Source of the DNA: an uncultured Prevotellaceae bacterium
GTDB lineage: Bacteria > Bacteroidota > Bacteroidia > Bacteroidales > Muribaculaceae
Reading direction: 5' to 3'
Assembly (NCBI GenBank): GCA_900322135.1
Contig: ONYP01000055.1
Location: 1 to 47,558, forward strand
DNA length: 47,558 bases
The position numbers were made by a program, and so were the translations under genes. The notes under the pieces were generated by a model, which was not told where the DNA came from, did no database searches, and was given only the letters and a program-made list of their open reading frames with translations. Each line of letters begins with the position of its first letter. Position 1 is the first letter of the stretch. Shown piece by piece: positions 14,342-23,008 of this stretch.

Positions 14342-15720
14342 TTACTTTGGAAGCACTTCGTCTTCTGGCCCTTCAGGGTCAACAATAACCGGCATTCCCC
14401 ATTGGGATTGCAGCCAATCTATCTTGCTTTTCATGTACTGCTTAAACTGGTAGGCCTCCCAGTCAATCACACCCGTTCCTGACCACCGGATGGCATTGGC
14501 GGCATAGGCTTGACGGATGGCCTCGACATGGTCGTTAACAAACCGGTCGATGTCCAAACCATTGAAACCGGAAGCATAGAACTCGCGCCAGTGCCGCCTG
14601 ACGACAATTTGGAAATGCGGGAACTTGGCGATTTCCTCAATCCAGTGTGAATGGAAATAGGTGGGTTGCTGATAGAAGAAGTAGTCAAAGTCAGCCACTC
14701 CGGTATAAATCTTTCTCTGGAAGGCATTGCCAAAGTCCCACACCGGCCCGAAAATCAGTTTTTCATTATCCCCCCTGTGCTTGTACATGTAGCAACTGCC
14801 GGAGAAATATTCGGTATCATCCAGGATTTCGCCCACAATATAGAAACAAGCCAGGGAATCGATATCGATGTAGCGTTCCCACTCGGTGCTGACTTTGTTC
14901 TTGGTATAAATCGCAGTATTGGTTTTTTCCAGGAACTGCTGGATGTATTGATGCTGCTCGGCCGACAGCACTTCTCTTCATCGTTTTGCTCCTCGATGTT
15001 AACGCGATGCTTGCCCACGCGAATCTTTTCGGCAAGGAAATACAGACCGATGTACTGGCCGTTGAGAACGACCTCGACGGGTTTCTGCTCGGGTGTGTAA
15101 GCCATCCCGATGCGTCGGCTCAACTCAAAGCCCATGGCATTCTTGAGTTTGGCGTATTTATCATCGGCATGCGCCAACAGGCAGAAGTGACGGTTGCTGT
15201 CCATCCCCAGCAAGGGCTGTTTCTCGTCGAGTTTGATACGGAAGGGCTTTTTTCTCACCGTCCAGGTATAATTGCCACGGCCCTTGATTTGCATCCCCAA
15301 GGGATGCTCGGCCGACCCGAAGGATTCAACGCCCTCGATTCCCATGTTGTCAAGCCACCAGTCGGCATGCAGATACACTTCCTTGCTGTCGATGTTGTGG
15401 TACCCCTCGGTGTTGATATACATCACAGGCATGGTGCCCGAGAACGACGGCATGGGCGGCAGTTCGTGCCCGAGGACGGCATCCACGAGGAGGTTGATGT
15501 CGGCGATGTTGATTTCCTGGTCACCGTTGATGTCGGCGGCATAACTGTAGAACATGTGGTATTGCGCCCCCGACATGACCGAGTCGACCAGCGTGTTGAT
15601 ATCGGCAATCGTCACCTCCCAGTCGCAGTTCACATCACCACGCGGCCGCAACCCGCCCTGGGCCTGGGCTGCCAGTAGCGTGCCGAGAAGCAGTAGGATT
15701 GCGCTGAATAATCGTTTCAT
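14342..15720 (-). pseudogene. Dockerin-CotH-like protein, frameshifted
   Basis: Two overlapping frames make up one CotH-family gene. The first (15720 down to about 14980) has a signal peptide, two dockerin type I repeats (DVNCDWEVTIADIN, DINGDQEINIADIN) and the CotH N-terminal half (MQIKGRGNYTW, PFRIKLDEKQPLLG, LAHADDKYAKLKNAMGFELS, PVEVVLNGQYIGLYFLAEKI). After EEQNDEE the frame turns to nonsense. The second frame resumes at LSAEQHQYIQQFLEK and continues through FYIVGEILDD, GPVWDFGNAFQR and DWLQSQWG. The usual ITGGWLVEIDNY-like segment between the halves is missing from both frames, so the lesion is a deletion of about 40 codons plus a shift near 14970-14985. CotH proteins are kinase-fold proteins; this copy is probably inactive, or the assembly is wrong here. 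Confidence 0.85.
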
Positions 15721-15738
15721 GGTGCCAGATTCCTTTCT

Positions 15739-16830
15739 CTATTGTGCGATAGCAATCATCTTGCGGGCGCAGGCCACATTGGTCAGTTCGCGACCCTCCC
15801 TGACACAGGCAGCATGCATTTTATCATAGTTCTCAATCACTTTTATCAGGTCGGTCTCGTCCCAGTTGTCACGGGCGATACCCAAGCCATTAGCCGCAAT
15901 AAACGAGGCCGTCGAAGGTACCGTGTTGGTCACCACGGGAGTGCCGCTGGTGATGGCTTCGACTGTGGTAAGCATGTTCAAGTCATTGCTGGTATCGACA
16001 AGCAAGGCCAACGAATGCCTTAACGGTGCAGCGAGTTCTTCATGGCTCAGGAAACCATGGAAAACGACATGGTCCTCAATATCCATCGATGCTACAAGGC
16101 TTTTGAGTTTGGTCATTTGGTCGCCGTCGCCAATGATGTCCAGGCGGTAGTCAGTATAAGGCTTCTGGGCAATGAGTCGTGAAAATTTGGTGATGATGCG
16201 GTCCACATTCTTGCCAGGAACCAGTCGAGCGATGACGATGAAGGCTTTCTCCCGATGGTCGCTGGGGTAGAGCACTGATGCATCGGTGCCATGATCGACA
16301 ATCACATCGCTCACATGGTGGCTGTATCGACTCATGAAACGCTTGGCGGGCTCACTGCGCGGCACGATGGTCACATCGCGCATAAACATGGGAAACACGA
16401 CATTGTGCCAGACCTTGGAGGGCAGCTTGAACAACAGACGCTGATGGCGAACCATTTCCTGCCAGATGAGCAATTTAGGGCCACAAACCCTCGCGGCCAT
16501 CAAGCTGGAAATCTGGAACGACTCGCTGGCAATCACCAGGTCATAATCGGCGGCATGAGACTTCAACCACCCACGCATACCCCGTGGCCAGGGCAACAAA
16601 CTGGGTTTGAACACCTGCGGCAGCCGTGACGGGAAATAGATGACATCAAATGGCAGTTCCTCGGTTTCTGTCGGCTTGAATTCCTGTGAGGCGAGAATGG
16701 TGACTTTGTGCCCTAATTCAATAAAACCCCGCGCAAAGGTGCTGATCATACAGTCCCAAATGGATTTCTTGGGAGTAATGACGCCTTTCTCGGCCGTCGA
16801 GAGGATGCAGTTGATGATAAGAACCTTCAT
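15739..16830 (-). CDS. Glycosyltransferase family 4
   Basis: A 363-residue GT-B glycosyltransferase. It begins KVLIINCILSTAEKGVITPKK and has the N-terminal helix FARGFIELGHKVTILAS. The C-terminal domain has FIVIARLVPGKNVDRII, LDIIGDGDQ, VVFHGFLSHEEL and a donor-site loop DLNMLTTVEAITSGTP in which Asp replaces the first Glu of the usual E-x7-E pair. Its ATG overlaps the acyltransferase stop by 4 nt (translational coupling). It precedes the CotH-like gene by 18 nt in the minus-strand operon. Sugar specificity is unknown. Confidence 0.88.
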   Translation of the reverse strand: MKVLIINCILSTAEKGVITPKKSIWDCMISTFARGFIELGHKVTILASQEFKPTETEELPFDVIYFPSRLPQVFKPSLLPWPRGMRGWLKSHAADYDLVIASESFQISSLMAARVCGPKLLIWQEMVRHQRLLFKLPSKVWHNVVFPMFMRDVTIVPRSEPAKRFMSRYSHHVSDVIVDHGTDASVLYPSDHREKAFIVIARLVPGKNVDRIITKFSRLIAQKPYTDYRLDIIGDGDQMTKLKSLVASMDIEDHVVFHGFLSHEELAAPLRHSLALLVDTSNDLNMLTTVEAITSGTPVVTNTVPSTASFIAANGLGIARDNWDETDLIKVIENYDKMHAACVREGRELTNVACARKMIAIAQ

Positions 16831-17792
16831 GATTTTAGACTGCTATAAAAATCTTGTCTCATAAAGATAAACCTGCTGAGCCTCAACTTGTCGGCGAGCC
16901 AAGCGCTGACTAAGCAGCAGGTTACTACAAAGGTAAGCGACACAAGAGCGAAACAGATGGCCGTATGGTCAAATGAAAACAGTGGAGAGATCTGTTTGGT
17001 GAGAATCGTGAAGACAGGTGAAAACACAACGATAGCTAGTGAGTTACGCCCCACATAGCACAAAAGAGAACGCAGGGGATTCACGCAATAAGGGTAGATT
17101 GCCAATAGTAGACTGATAACCAGCACTGTAATGGCTATACCAGCCAATGAGCCACTGTTGAAGTTCTCGGGAAACCAAAACAGAATGATAAGCGGCAATG
17201 CTGCCAGAAATGACGGAGTGATGACTGACAGCAACGACTTTCCGCTCCTGAAAATGGCAATACCTATCAGAAAATAGATAACATTGTGCCAGTCCAAACC
17301 CTCGATGACCAACGAAAGTCCAAACAATGCAAGTCCAGACAAAGCAAGACCCGAGATGCCCTGCAACCGCAACACGCTGTAAACGAGCCAGTAAATTACC
17401 TTGCAGATAACCAACGTGTGCAGGTACCAATAGGGTCCCGTAGGCAGGGTCAAGACACGGGTCACGAAACCGGTCGCCGAGAGGCTGCCGATTGCGTTGT
17501 GTGCACCCAGGCTGCCGCCCAAGAAGTACTGCATGAGGATATATAGTGACTCGAACAGCAAATAAGGAACGGCGATGCGCAACAGTCCCTTGCCGAAGGC
17601 CTCTGGTTCCTTGTCCACATGGGCAAGGTAACCTGAAATGATGAGAAAAGCCGACATATGAAATGTGTAAACAGCATTTCTCAACACGGGATAAGTCTCC
17701 TCGACCAGTGCCAGATGGAACAGTACCATCAACAGGATGAAAATCCCTTTCAGGTAGTCTATTTGCAGAACCCTTTCTTTTGCCATACCCAT
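16827..17792 (-). CDS. Membrane acyltransferase, family 3
   Basis: A 321-residue polytopic protein of the acyltransferase-3 (OafA/WecH) family, which moves acetyl or succinyl groups to glycans at the inner membrane. It begins MGMAKERVLQIDYLKGIFIL, with the family motif of a short basic lead, D-x-x-KG, and the catalytic-type His in MVLFHLAL. About ten TM helices follow, with FHMSAFLIISGYL and PYWYLHTLVICKV as typical segments. The frame is open to 17840, but that would overlap the upstream gene by 41 nt; the ATG at 17792 (or 17786) fits the family start. It probably decorates the exopolysaccharide. Confidence 0.87.
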   Translation of the reverse strand: MGMAKERVLQIDYLKGIFILLMVLFHLALVEETYPVLRNAVYTFHMSAFLIISGYLAHVDKEPEAFGKGLLRIAVPYLLFESLYILMQYFLGGSLGAHNAIGSLSATGFVTRVLTLPTGPYWYLHTLVICKVIYWLVYSVLRLQGISGLALSGLALFGLSLVIEGLDWHNVIYFLIGIAIFRSGKSLLSVITPSFLAALPLIILFWFPENFNSGSLAGIAITVLVISLLLAIYPYCVNPLRSLLCYVGRNSLAIVVFSPVFTILTKQISPLFSFDHTAICFALVSLTFVVTCCLVSAWLADKLRLSRFIFMRQDFYSSLKS

Positions 17793-17799
17793 ATGAGTC

Positions 17800-19500
17800 T
17801 CATCGGATCGTATTGGAGCGGATTGATCGCTTCTTAACATTAGTCATTTTCTTAAACATGTCTTGCTCACTCTTCACACCTTGGAACACATTATTTTTCA
17901 CTTCCAATTTCTCAAATCTCATGTCATCGGTCGAAGTCTTTGCCCAATGTGTCATGAAACGGCCATCACCGCTGGACACCTTCACTTCGTTGTTATTGAA
18001 TACCACACTTCCTTTTGTCGCAAATTCCTGAAGGAAGAAATTCATATTGTCACATATAAGTGTGTTGCCCGTGAAATTAATATCCAAGCGTTCAACCTTG
18101 TGGCAGTATACTCTTGTGTCTCCGACAAAGTAGTTGTTGAAAGCGTTGAGTGTAAAATGCTTGGTACCTTCTCCAGCACCAACAGTCGAGATGCACTTGA
18201 TACCCTTGCACACATTATTACGCATAGTGAGCGTACCACCGTCGGCACCGCACCACACCAGTTGCACACCAGCCTCCTTGCCTGTGAAGGGATCAACAGT
18301 CACAGTGCTCACAATCTTGTTGTCACTCATATCAACATTGCCGCCCTGCATGAGCAGGAAACTGTACCCGATGGTCTTTGAAGGGTTGAGCACAGGGTTC
18401 TTGTTGGTTACTGTATTATTGACAATGTGGATAGGGTCTAGAGACTTACCCCGGTTATTGATTTCAATGTCCTGCCTGTAGTATTGACGGGAAGAATGCA
18501 AATTTTCGTTGACGATTTCGTTACCGACAAAGTTTATGTTCTGGATCCTGTCATTCTCTGTTAAACTCACAAAGATGCAACGCTGGCACTCGTCATTGAC
18601 CAAGAACTTATTGTTTTTTACATAGAAATTGCGCGTTGTAGTCACCCACTTGCCCTCATCGTTGCCAGTCTGTAGGGTAAATAAAGTATGATTAACCATA
18701 CTGGGGTCTTTTTCTTTCCCGTCATATCCATAAGAGATCTCATTATCCTCAATGTAGATGTCGGTGCGGTTAGCGTTTCCCCTGACAATTCCCTTATTGT
18801 TGACAATATTGCTGAAGACAGCGATAATCTCGTCGTTGCCATACTTATAAAACTTGTTGCGCTTGACATTGATATTGTGCATCTCGCCTCTAATCCACAG
18901 ATTGCCGCCCGTGTGGGTATTGTTATAGTTGGAAATGATGCAGTCGGTGATATCTACATTAGAGCAGATGCGCAGGTCATAGTTCGTAATGATGGCGTTG
19001 GACAGATAGCTGTTAACCCGATGGATGTTAACCCGATGGGCATGATATATCTTGACCGCATATTTTTCTTGGGACTTGTCGCCGGCATCGTTCCACCAGA
19101 TACCCTTGTGCTCCTTAAGCCTGAATGTCACATCACTGATGTCAACCGAAATCGATTGCTCAAGTAGACCATGAAACATTAAGAAGGTGTCATCAGTAAA
19201 TGCCTTGAAGCCATTGCGGTCGCTGCCATTGTTGAAGACAATAGTGGACAAATCTCTTCCCTTACCTTTAATAACAGCATTACACTTGAACTCAATGGTT
19301 CCATTGATGGCGTACTCTCCCTCGCCCACTTTGAGCACTACGGTGTCGCTGCGGGTGGCAACCTTGATTTTTTCCCTCAAGTACTGCGTCAGGTCTCCCG
19401 TTACGGTACTCATGTCAACAACGAAAGTCCTGGCTTGGGTGGGCAATGCCGTGAGCACCACAAGGGCCATCAGCAGGATGAATTGTGTTATCCGTTTCAT
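17800..19500 (-). CDS. Secreted right-handed beta-helix protein
   Basis: A 566-residue protein with a signal peptide (ITQFILLMALVVLTALPTQA) and a parallel beta-helix of pectate-lyase type: repeated strands and Asn ladders such as VDISDVTFRLKE, VDITDCIISNYNNT, INVKRNKFYKY, IYIEDNEISYG, FYVKNNKFLVND, INFVGNEIVNE and FNNNEVKVSS. The N-terminal YLREKIKVATRSDTVVLKVGEGEYAI is the entry turn of such folds. I cannot identify a catalytic site. Within a polysaccharide operon, it may be an epimerase, lyase or glycan-binding protein. Base composition is more AT-rich than its neighbours. The acyltransferase follows after 7 nt. Confidence 0.82.
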   Translation of the reverse strand: MKRITQFILLMALVVLTALPTQARTFVVDMSTVTGDLTQYLREKIKVATRSDTVVLKVGEGEYAINGTIEFKCNAVIKGKGRDLSTIVFNNGSDRNGFKAFTDDTFLMFHGLLEQSISVDISDVTFRLKEHKGIWWNDAGDKSQEKYAVKIYHAHRVNIHRVNSYLSNAIITNYDLRICSNVDITDCIISNYNNTHTGGNLWIRGEMHNINVKRNKFYKYGNDEIIAVFSNIVNNKGIVRGNANRTDIYIEDNEISYGYDGKEKDPSMVNHTLFTLQTGNDEGKWVTTTRNFYVKNNKFLVNDECQRCIFVSLTENDRIQNINFVGNEIVNENLHSSRQYYRQDIEINNRGKSLDPIHIVNNTVTNKNPVLNPSKTIGYSFLLMQGGNVDMSDNKIVSTVTVDPFTGKEAGVQLVWCGADGGTLTMRNNVCKGIKCISTVGAGEGTKHFTLNAFNNYFVGDTRVYCHKVERLDINFTGNTLICDNMNFFLQEFATKGSVVFNNNEVKVSSGDGRFMTHWAKTSTDDMRFEKLEVKNNVFQGVKSEQDMFKKMTNVKKRSIRSNTIR

Positions 19501-19548
19501 ATCTTTGTGTCCTTTTTATTGTTTTAGACTTGATTGTATCATATGTGT

Positions 19549-20667
19549 TTAACGGAATCGGGCGATAACTTCGTTGAGGGTTTCACGCAGGGCCTCAGGC
19601 GAATATTGCCGTTGATACATGTCGAGGCTCGATGTCGGGGCTTCGAGCGACCGCTTGATAGCATCGGCAAGCCCCTCAATTTCACCGCTCGGGAAAAACT
19701 CCACTCCCGCACACCCTTCACAGGTCTCTTTGAAGAAAGGCAGATCGCTCAAAACCATCGGCTTGCCGAAATAGCTGGCTATGCTGGCAACACCGCTCTG
19801 TGTCGCCGAGATATAGGGATAAACGACAATGGCGGCACGCGAGAACAGGTCTTTGAGTTCCTCGTCATCGATAAACCGGTTGATAAAAGTAACACCAGGC
19901 TCATCATTCGCCCGCTTGAAGTAGATGTAACCCGAGCCTGCGATGACTAGGGGATGGGCCTGCAGTTCGGGATGCGACAGGTAGGCCTCATAGAGCAGGT
20001 GCACACCCTTGTACAGTTGCAGGTTGCCGAAGAAGAGGATATAGCCGCCAGCGACCCCTTCGAGTTCCGGGACACGGGCATCGCCGCTGGCGATAGCCTC
20101 GGTAACCAACGTCGGGAACGGGGCATAATACACCTTGTGGTAAGGATAGCGCTCCTTTACCAATTGCTGCTGCGGCTTGCTGTTGGTGACCTGGTAGTGC
20201 GTCATTGCGATGAGGCGGCTTTGCGGCCAGGCCACGAGCAGATGGTGCTTGAGCCAAGAGACCAGACCGTCGAACTTGGAATCATGTCCCACCGCATCGT
20301 GGATGGTGTAGAGCAGCGGGACCAGACGCTGCAGTCGCCTGCAACTGCCGGCAAGGACCAGTTCCCCCGTGAGGCAATAGATGAGTTGAAGGCCTTGTTC
20401 GGTCACCAATTCCTCAATCTGCCGTATTAATTGGGAAGGCCTGAAACGGAAAGCCAGTTTTTTCAGTTTTGAGGCTGGATAATCCACCCAGGTGACGCTG
20501 TCGGCAGGCAGGCCGTCAAAATCATGCTTGACCGTGTCGTCCTTGGCAACCACCAACACATGGTCGCCCTGCTGCCACAGGCTATGGATTATGGTGTCGG
20601 CATAGGGCCGCATGCCTGCCGCATACTCGGTCGCAATGAACAATATGTGCTGCGACGGGGTTCTCAT
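19549..20667 (-). CDS. Glycosyltransferase, GT4-like
   Basis: A 372-residue GT-B protein. The N-terminal half has HILFIATEYAAGMRPYADTII and LLYTIHDAVGHDS; the C-terminal half has GYILFFGNLQLYKGVHLLYEAY, HPLVIAGSGYIYFK, VTFINRFIDDEEL and AIVVYPYISATQSGVASIASYFGKPMV, the donor loop of the subgroup that uses T-Q-S-G instead of a first Glu. It starts on an ATGA overlap with the stop of the O-antigen ligase gene, so translation is probably coupled. Donor and acceptor are unknown; its position suggests repeat-unit assembly. Confidence 0.88.
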   Translation of the reverse strand: MRTPSQHILFIATEYAAGMRPYADTIIHSLWQQGDHVLVVAKDDTVKHDFDGLPADSVTWVDYPASKLKKLAFRFRPSQLIRQIEELVTEQGLQLIYCLTGELVLAGSCRRLQRLVPLLYTIHDAVGHDSKFDGLVSWLKHHLLVAWPQSRLIAMTHYQVTNSKPQQQLVKERYPYHKVYYAPFPTLVTEAIASGDARVPELEGVAGGYILFFGNLQLYKGVHLLYEAYLSHPELQAHPLVIAGSGYIYFKRANDEPGVTFINRFIDDEELKDLFSRAAIVVYPYISATQSGVASIASYFGKPMVLSDLPFFKETCEGCAGVEFFPSGEIEGLADAIKRSLEAPTSSLDMYQRQYSPEALRETLNEVIARFR

Positions 20668-22145
20668 GCGGGTTCAGGGGTTGCGGGTTCTTCTTCCTTC
20701 TGTTCTTCTTCGATCTCGGCCAGTTGGCGGCGCTTGGCAGCCTCGACCGACTCAAACTCGGGGTGTTCCTCGGTGGGATAGTGACGGCTCAACGACAAAG
20801 CCACAAACATCAACGACAGGTTGAGCACCTGAGGTGTCAACGGGGCCCAGTCACTGCAGCCCTGAATGAGCCAGCAGAACGCCACGCCCAGGCCGGTGAT
20901 GTTGATGACGTTGTAATATCGGTTGAGCGACGAGCGCGTTCGTCGCTTGAAGGTCGCGATATACCAGATGACAAAGCCCAAGACAGGCAGGAACCCGATG
21001 AGACCCAACTCATCGATAAGGATAATCCAGATATTGTGGATGGGATTGGTGAACATGAATTCCTCGGGCTGCCAGATGTCGGTCATGTCGAACACCTGCT
21101 CAAACATCATCGCCGAGCCGTTCTCGACGAGATACACCAGATGGGCGTTCACGCCCACGCCCACCAACGGATGGTCCATGAAAATCTCATAGCCGCAGTA
21201 GTAGTGCAGCAGACGCGACATCGTCATCTCATCAAGATTCTCAACATCGCTGAACAAAAAACTCAAGGGACCACGCAGCATCAACGCGATGAAGATGCCC
21301 AACGGGACAATACCCTTCAGGATACTCTGGAAACTGAGCAGTTTGTAGCGCCTATAGACGTAAAAGACCACAATTGCCACCAGTGCCACTACCGCGGCGA
21401 GCAATGCGCTACGGCTTGCGCTCAAGACGATGATGATAAACGACAACGCCGCATAGACAGCGCTCTCGCGACGCCTATAAGCGGTCAGGAAGCAAGCGCA
21501 GAAAAAGATGAAATAGTAGGAAGCATAGGTACCCAAGATATTGGGGTGTCCCATGGTACCCACCGCACCCACACGGTCATCGCTACGTGTCGCGGCCTCG
21601 CTGTCAAACAGTTTGATGGCGGCCTCCATACCCATAATGGGGTACAAGATGGCCAGCATCACATGGATAATGACCGTAAAGGCCAGGCCCATGTAGATGC
21701 CCCTCACCACTGTCTTCACCGAGAAACTATTGGCGAACAGATAGATAAAGACGGCAAAAGACAACAGGTAAAAAACCTCGACCAGCGACGAACGCCGGGC
21801 AAGGTTATAAGGGTTGAGCATCGTGTAAGCGGCATAGGCCGTAAAAATGAGAACCAGCCATATGTTGGGGCGGCGGATGCGCCATTCCTTGTCATGGGCT
21901 ATAATCCATATCAGGATGAACGACATGAGATAGAAAGGCCAGATGGCAAGGCTTGTTCCGAAGGTACCACAAGGCTCTCCACTACCTTTGATCAGTGGCA
22001 GGTACAATCTGGTAAAGCAACACGAGAAGGTATAGATGGCGATGATGATTTCGCTCAGGCGCTCACGTGTCAAGCGGGAGCCCTCGCGCGCAAAGAAGAA
22101 GAGCGACGCGAAGCCCAAAGTCACGAATATGAGCGCTCGATCCAT
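20664..22145 (-). CDS. O-antigen ligase/polymerase family membrane protein
   Basis: A 493-residue polytopic protein with about eleven TM helices and the Wzy_C/O-antigen ligase signature: a periplasmic loop followed by MDHPLVGVGVNAHLVYL, with the conserved His and GxG, and NPIHNIWIILIDELGLIGFLP. A small-residue-rich stretch (ALSFIIIVLSASRSALLAAV) is typical of the helix before the loop. The C-terminus is a soluble acidic tail (EIEEEQKEEEPATPEPA). In a Wzx/Wzy locus it is probably the repeat-unit polymerase (Wzy), though WaaL-type ligases share the fold. Confidence 0.87.
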   Translation of the reverse strand: MDRALIFVTLGFASLFFFAREGSRLTRERLSEIIIAIYTFSCCFTRLYLPLIKGSGEPCGTFGTSLAIWPFYLMSFILIWIIAHDKEWRIRRPNIWLVLIFTAYAAYTMLNPYNLARRSSLVEVFYLLSFAVFIYLFANSFSVKTVVRGIYMGLAFTVIIHVMLAILYPIMGMEAAIKLFDSEAATRSDDRVGAVGTMGHPNILGTYASYYFIFFCACFLTAYRRRESAVYAALSFIIIVLSASRSALLAAVVALVAIVVFYVYRRYKLLSFQSILKGIVPLGIFIALMLRGPLSFLFSDVENLDEMTMSRLLHYYCGYEIFMDHPLVGVGVNAHLVYLVENGSAMMFEQVFDMTDIWQPEEFMFTNPIHNIWIILIDELGLIGFLPVLGFVIWYIATFKRRTRSSLNRYYNVINITGLGVAFCWLIQGCSDWAPLTPQVLNLSLMFVALSLSRHYPTEEHPEFESVEAAKRRQLAEIEEEQKEEEPATPEPA

Positions 22146-22168
22146 CTACCAGCAGAACTTATGCGGAA

Positions 22169-23008
22169 TCAATCCTTGTCCTTGTTGTTACCGATGCCGT
22201 AGCCGTAGGTGTTGTCATTGCTGGGCTTGGTATCGTTCAAGACGACGCACATGTTCTTCAACTGCTTGTTGGCAGCGATGCGGTTCATGAACTTGATGAG
22301 GTTGCGGCGCGTGTAGTTGGCACGCGTCACATAGACGGTAGCATTGCTGTACTTGTCCAGGGCGAAACTGTCGCTCACCTGGGCCACCGGCGCCGAGTCG
22401 ACGATGATGACATCGTACTGCTCTCGCAGGTCACGGAACATGTCCTTCACACGGTCACCCAGCAGCAACTCCGACGGGTTGGGCGGAATGGCACCACCGA
22501 CAAACACATCGAGGCCCTTGACCTCGGCACAAGGCTGTGCAATCTGGTCGAGGGTGACATCGCTGCGCGACAGGTAAGAAGTCACGCCAGGCACCTCCTC
22601 GAGGTTGAGCATCGTGGCCAACTTGGGCGAGCGGATATCCATGCCGACGAGGGCCACACGCTTGCCCAGCAGGGCAAACGACGAGGCGATGTTGGTGCTG
22701 ATGAACGACTTGCCCTCGCCACTGACGCTGCTGGTGACCAAGATGACCTTGTCATCCTCCTTGTTGAGCAGGAACTGCAGGTTGTTGCGCACATAGCGGA
22801 ACAACTCGACAATGGCCGAGGTCTTGCCCTCCTTGACCACCAGTTGGGTGTTGTGACGATTGTGGTGGATATGACCGATGAACGGCACCTGAGAAATCTC
22901 CTCGAGTTCCTCCTGGTTGGAGAACTTGGTGGTAAACAGGTCCTTGAGGTAAACCAGCAGCAACGGCAGGATGAGGCCTGCCATCAGCGCCATGGCCAGG
23001 GTTATCAT
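22169..23008 (-). CDS. BY-kinase (CpsD/Wzc C-terminal half)
   Basis: A 279-residue bacterial tyrosine kinase module. It begins with a TM helix (residues 1-21), then the cytoplasmic ATPase: Walker A SSVSGEGKS (93-101), Walker A' VALVGMDIRSPK with Asp124, Walker B VIIVDSAPV (about 200-208). The C-terminal tyrosine cluster is short (NTYGYGIG). In most Bacteroidales this module is fused to the Wzz domain in one chain of about 800 residues; here it starts on an ATGA overlap with the Wzz frame. The usual linker of about 20-25 residues before TM2 is absent, and a coding-like ISPNR lies just upstream in this frame. Either the gene has a frameshifting deletion or the chain is split and coupled. Confidence 0.85.
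   Translation of the reverse strand: MITLAMALMAGLILPLLLVYLKDLFTTKFSNQEELEEISQVPFIGHIHHNRHNTQLVVKEGKTSAIVELFRYVRNNLQFLLNKEDDKVILVTSSVSGEGKSFISTNIASSFALLGKRVALVGMDIRSPKLATMLNLEEVPGVTSYLSRSDVTLDQIAQPCAEVKGLDVFVGGAIPPNPSELLLGDRVKDMFRDLREQYDVIIVDSAPVAQVSDSFALDKYSNATVYVTRANYTRRNLIKFMNRIAANKQLKNMCVVLNDTKPSNDNTYGYGIGNNKDKD

Noticed and set aside
20724-22202. Open plus-strand frame of 492 codons opposite the O-antigen ligase gene
   Set aside because: The predicted protein is rich in His, Asp, Gln and Arg without motif or membrane pattern, while the opposite strand encodes a clear polytopic family member.
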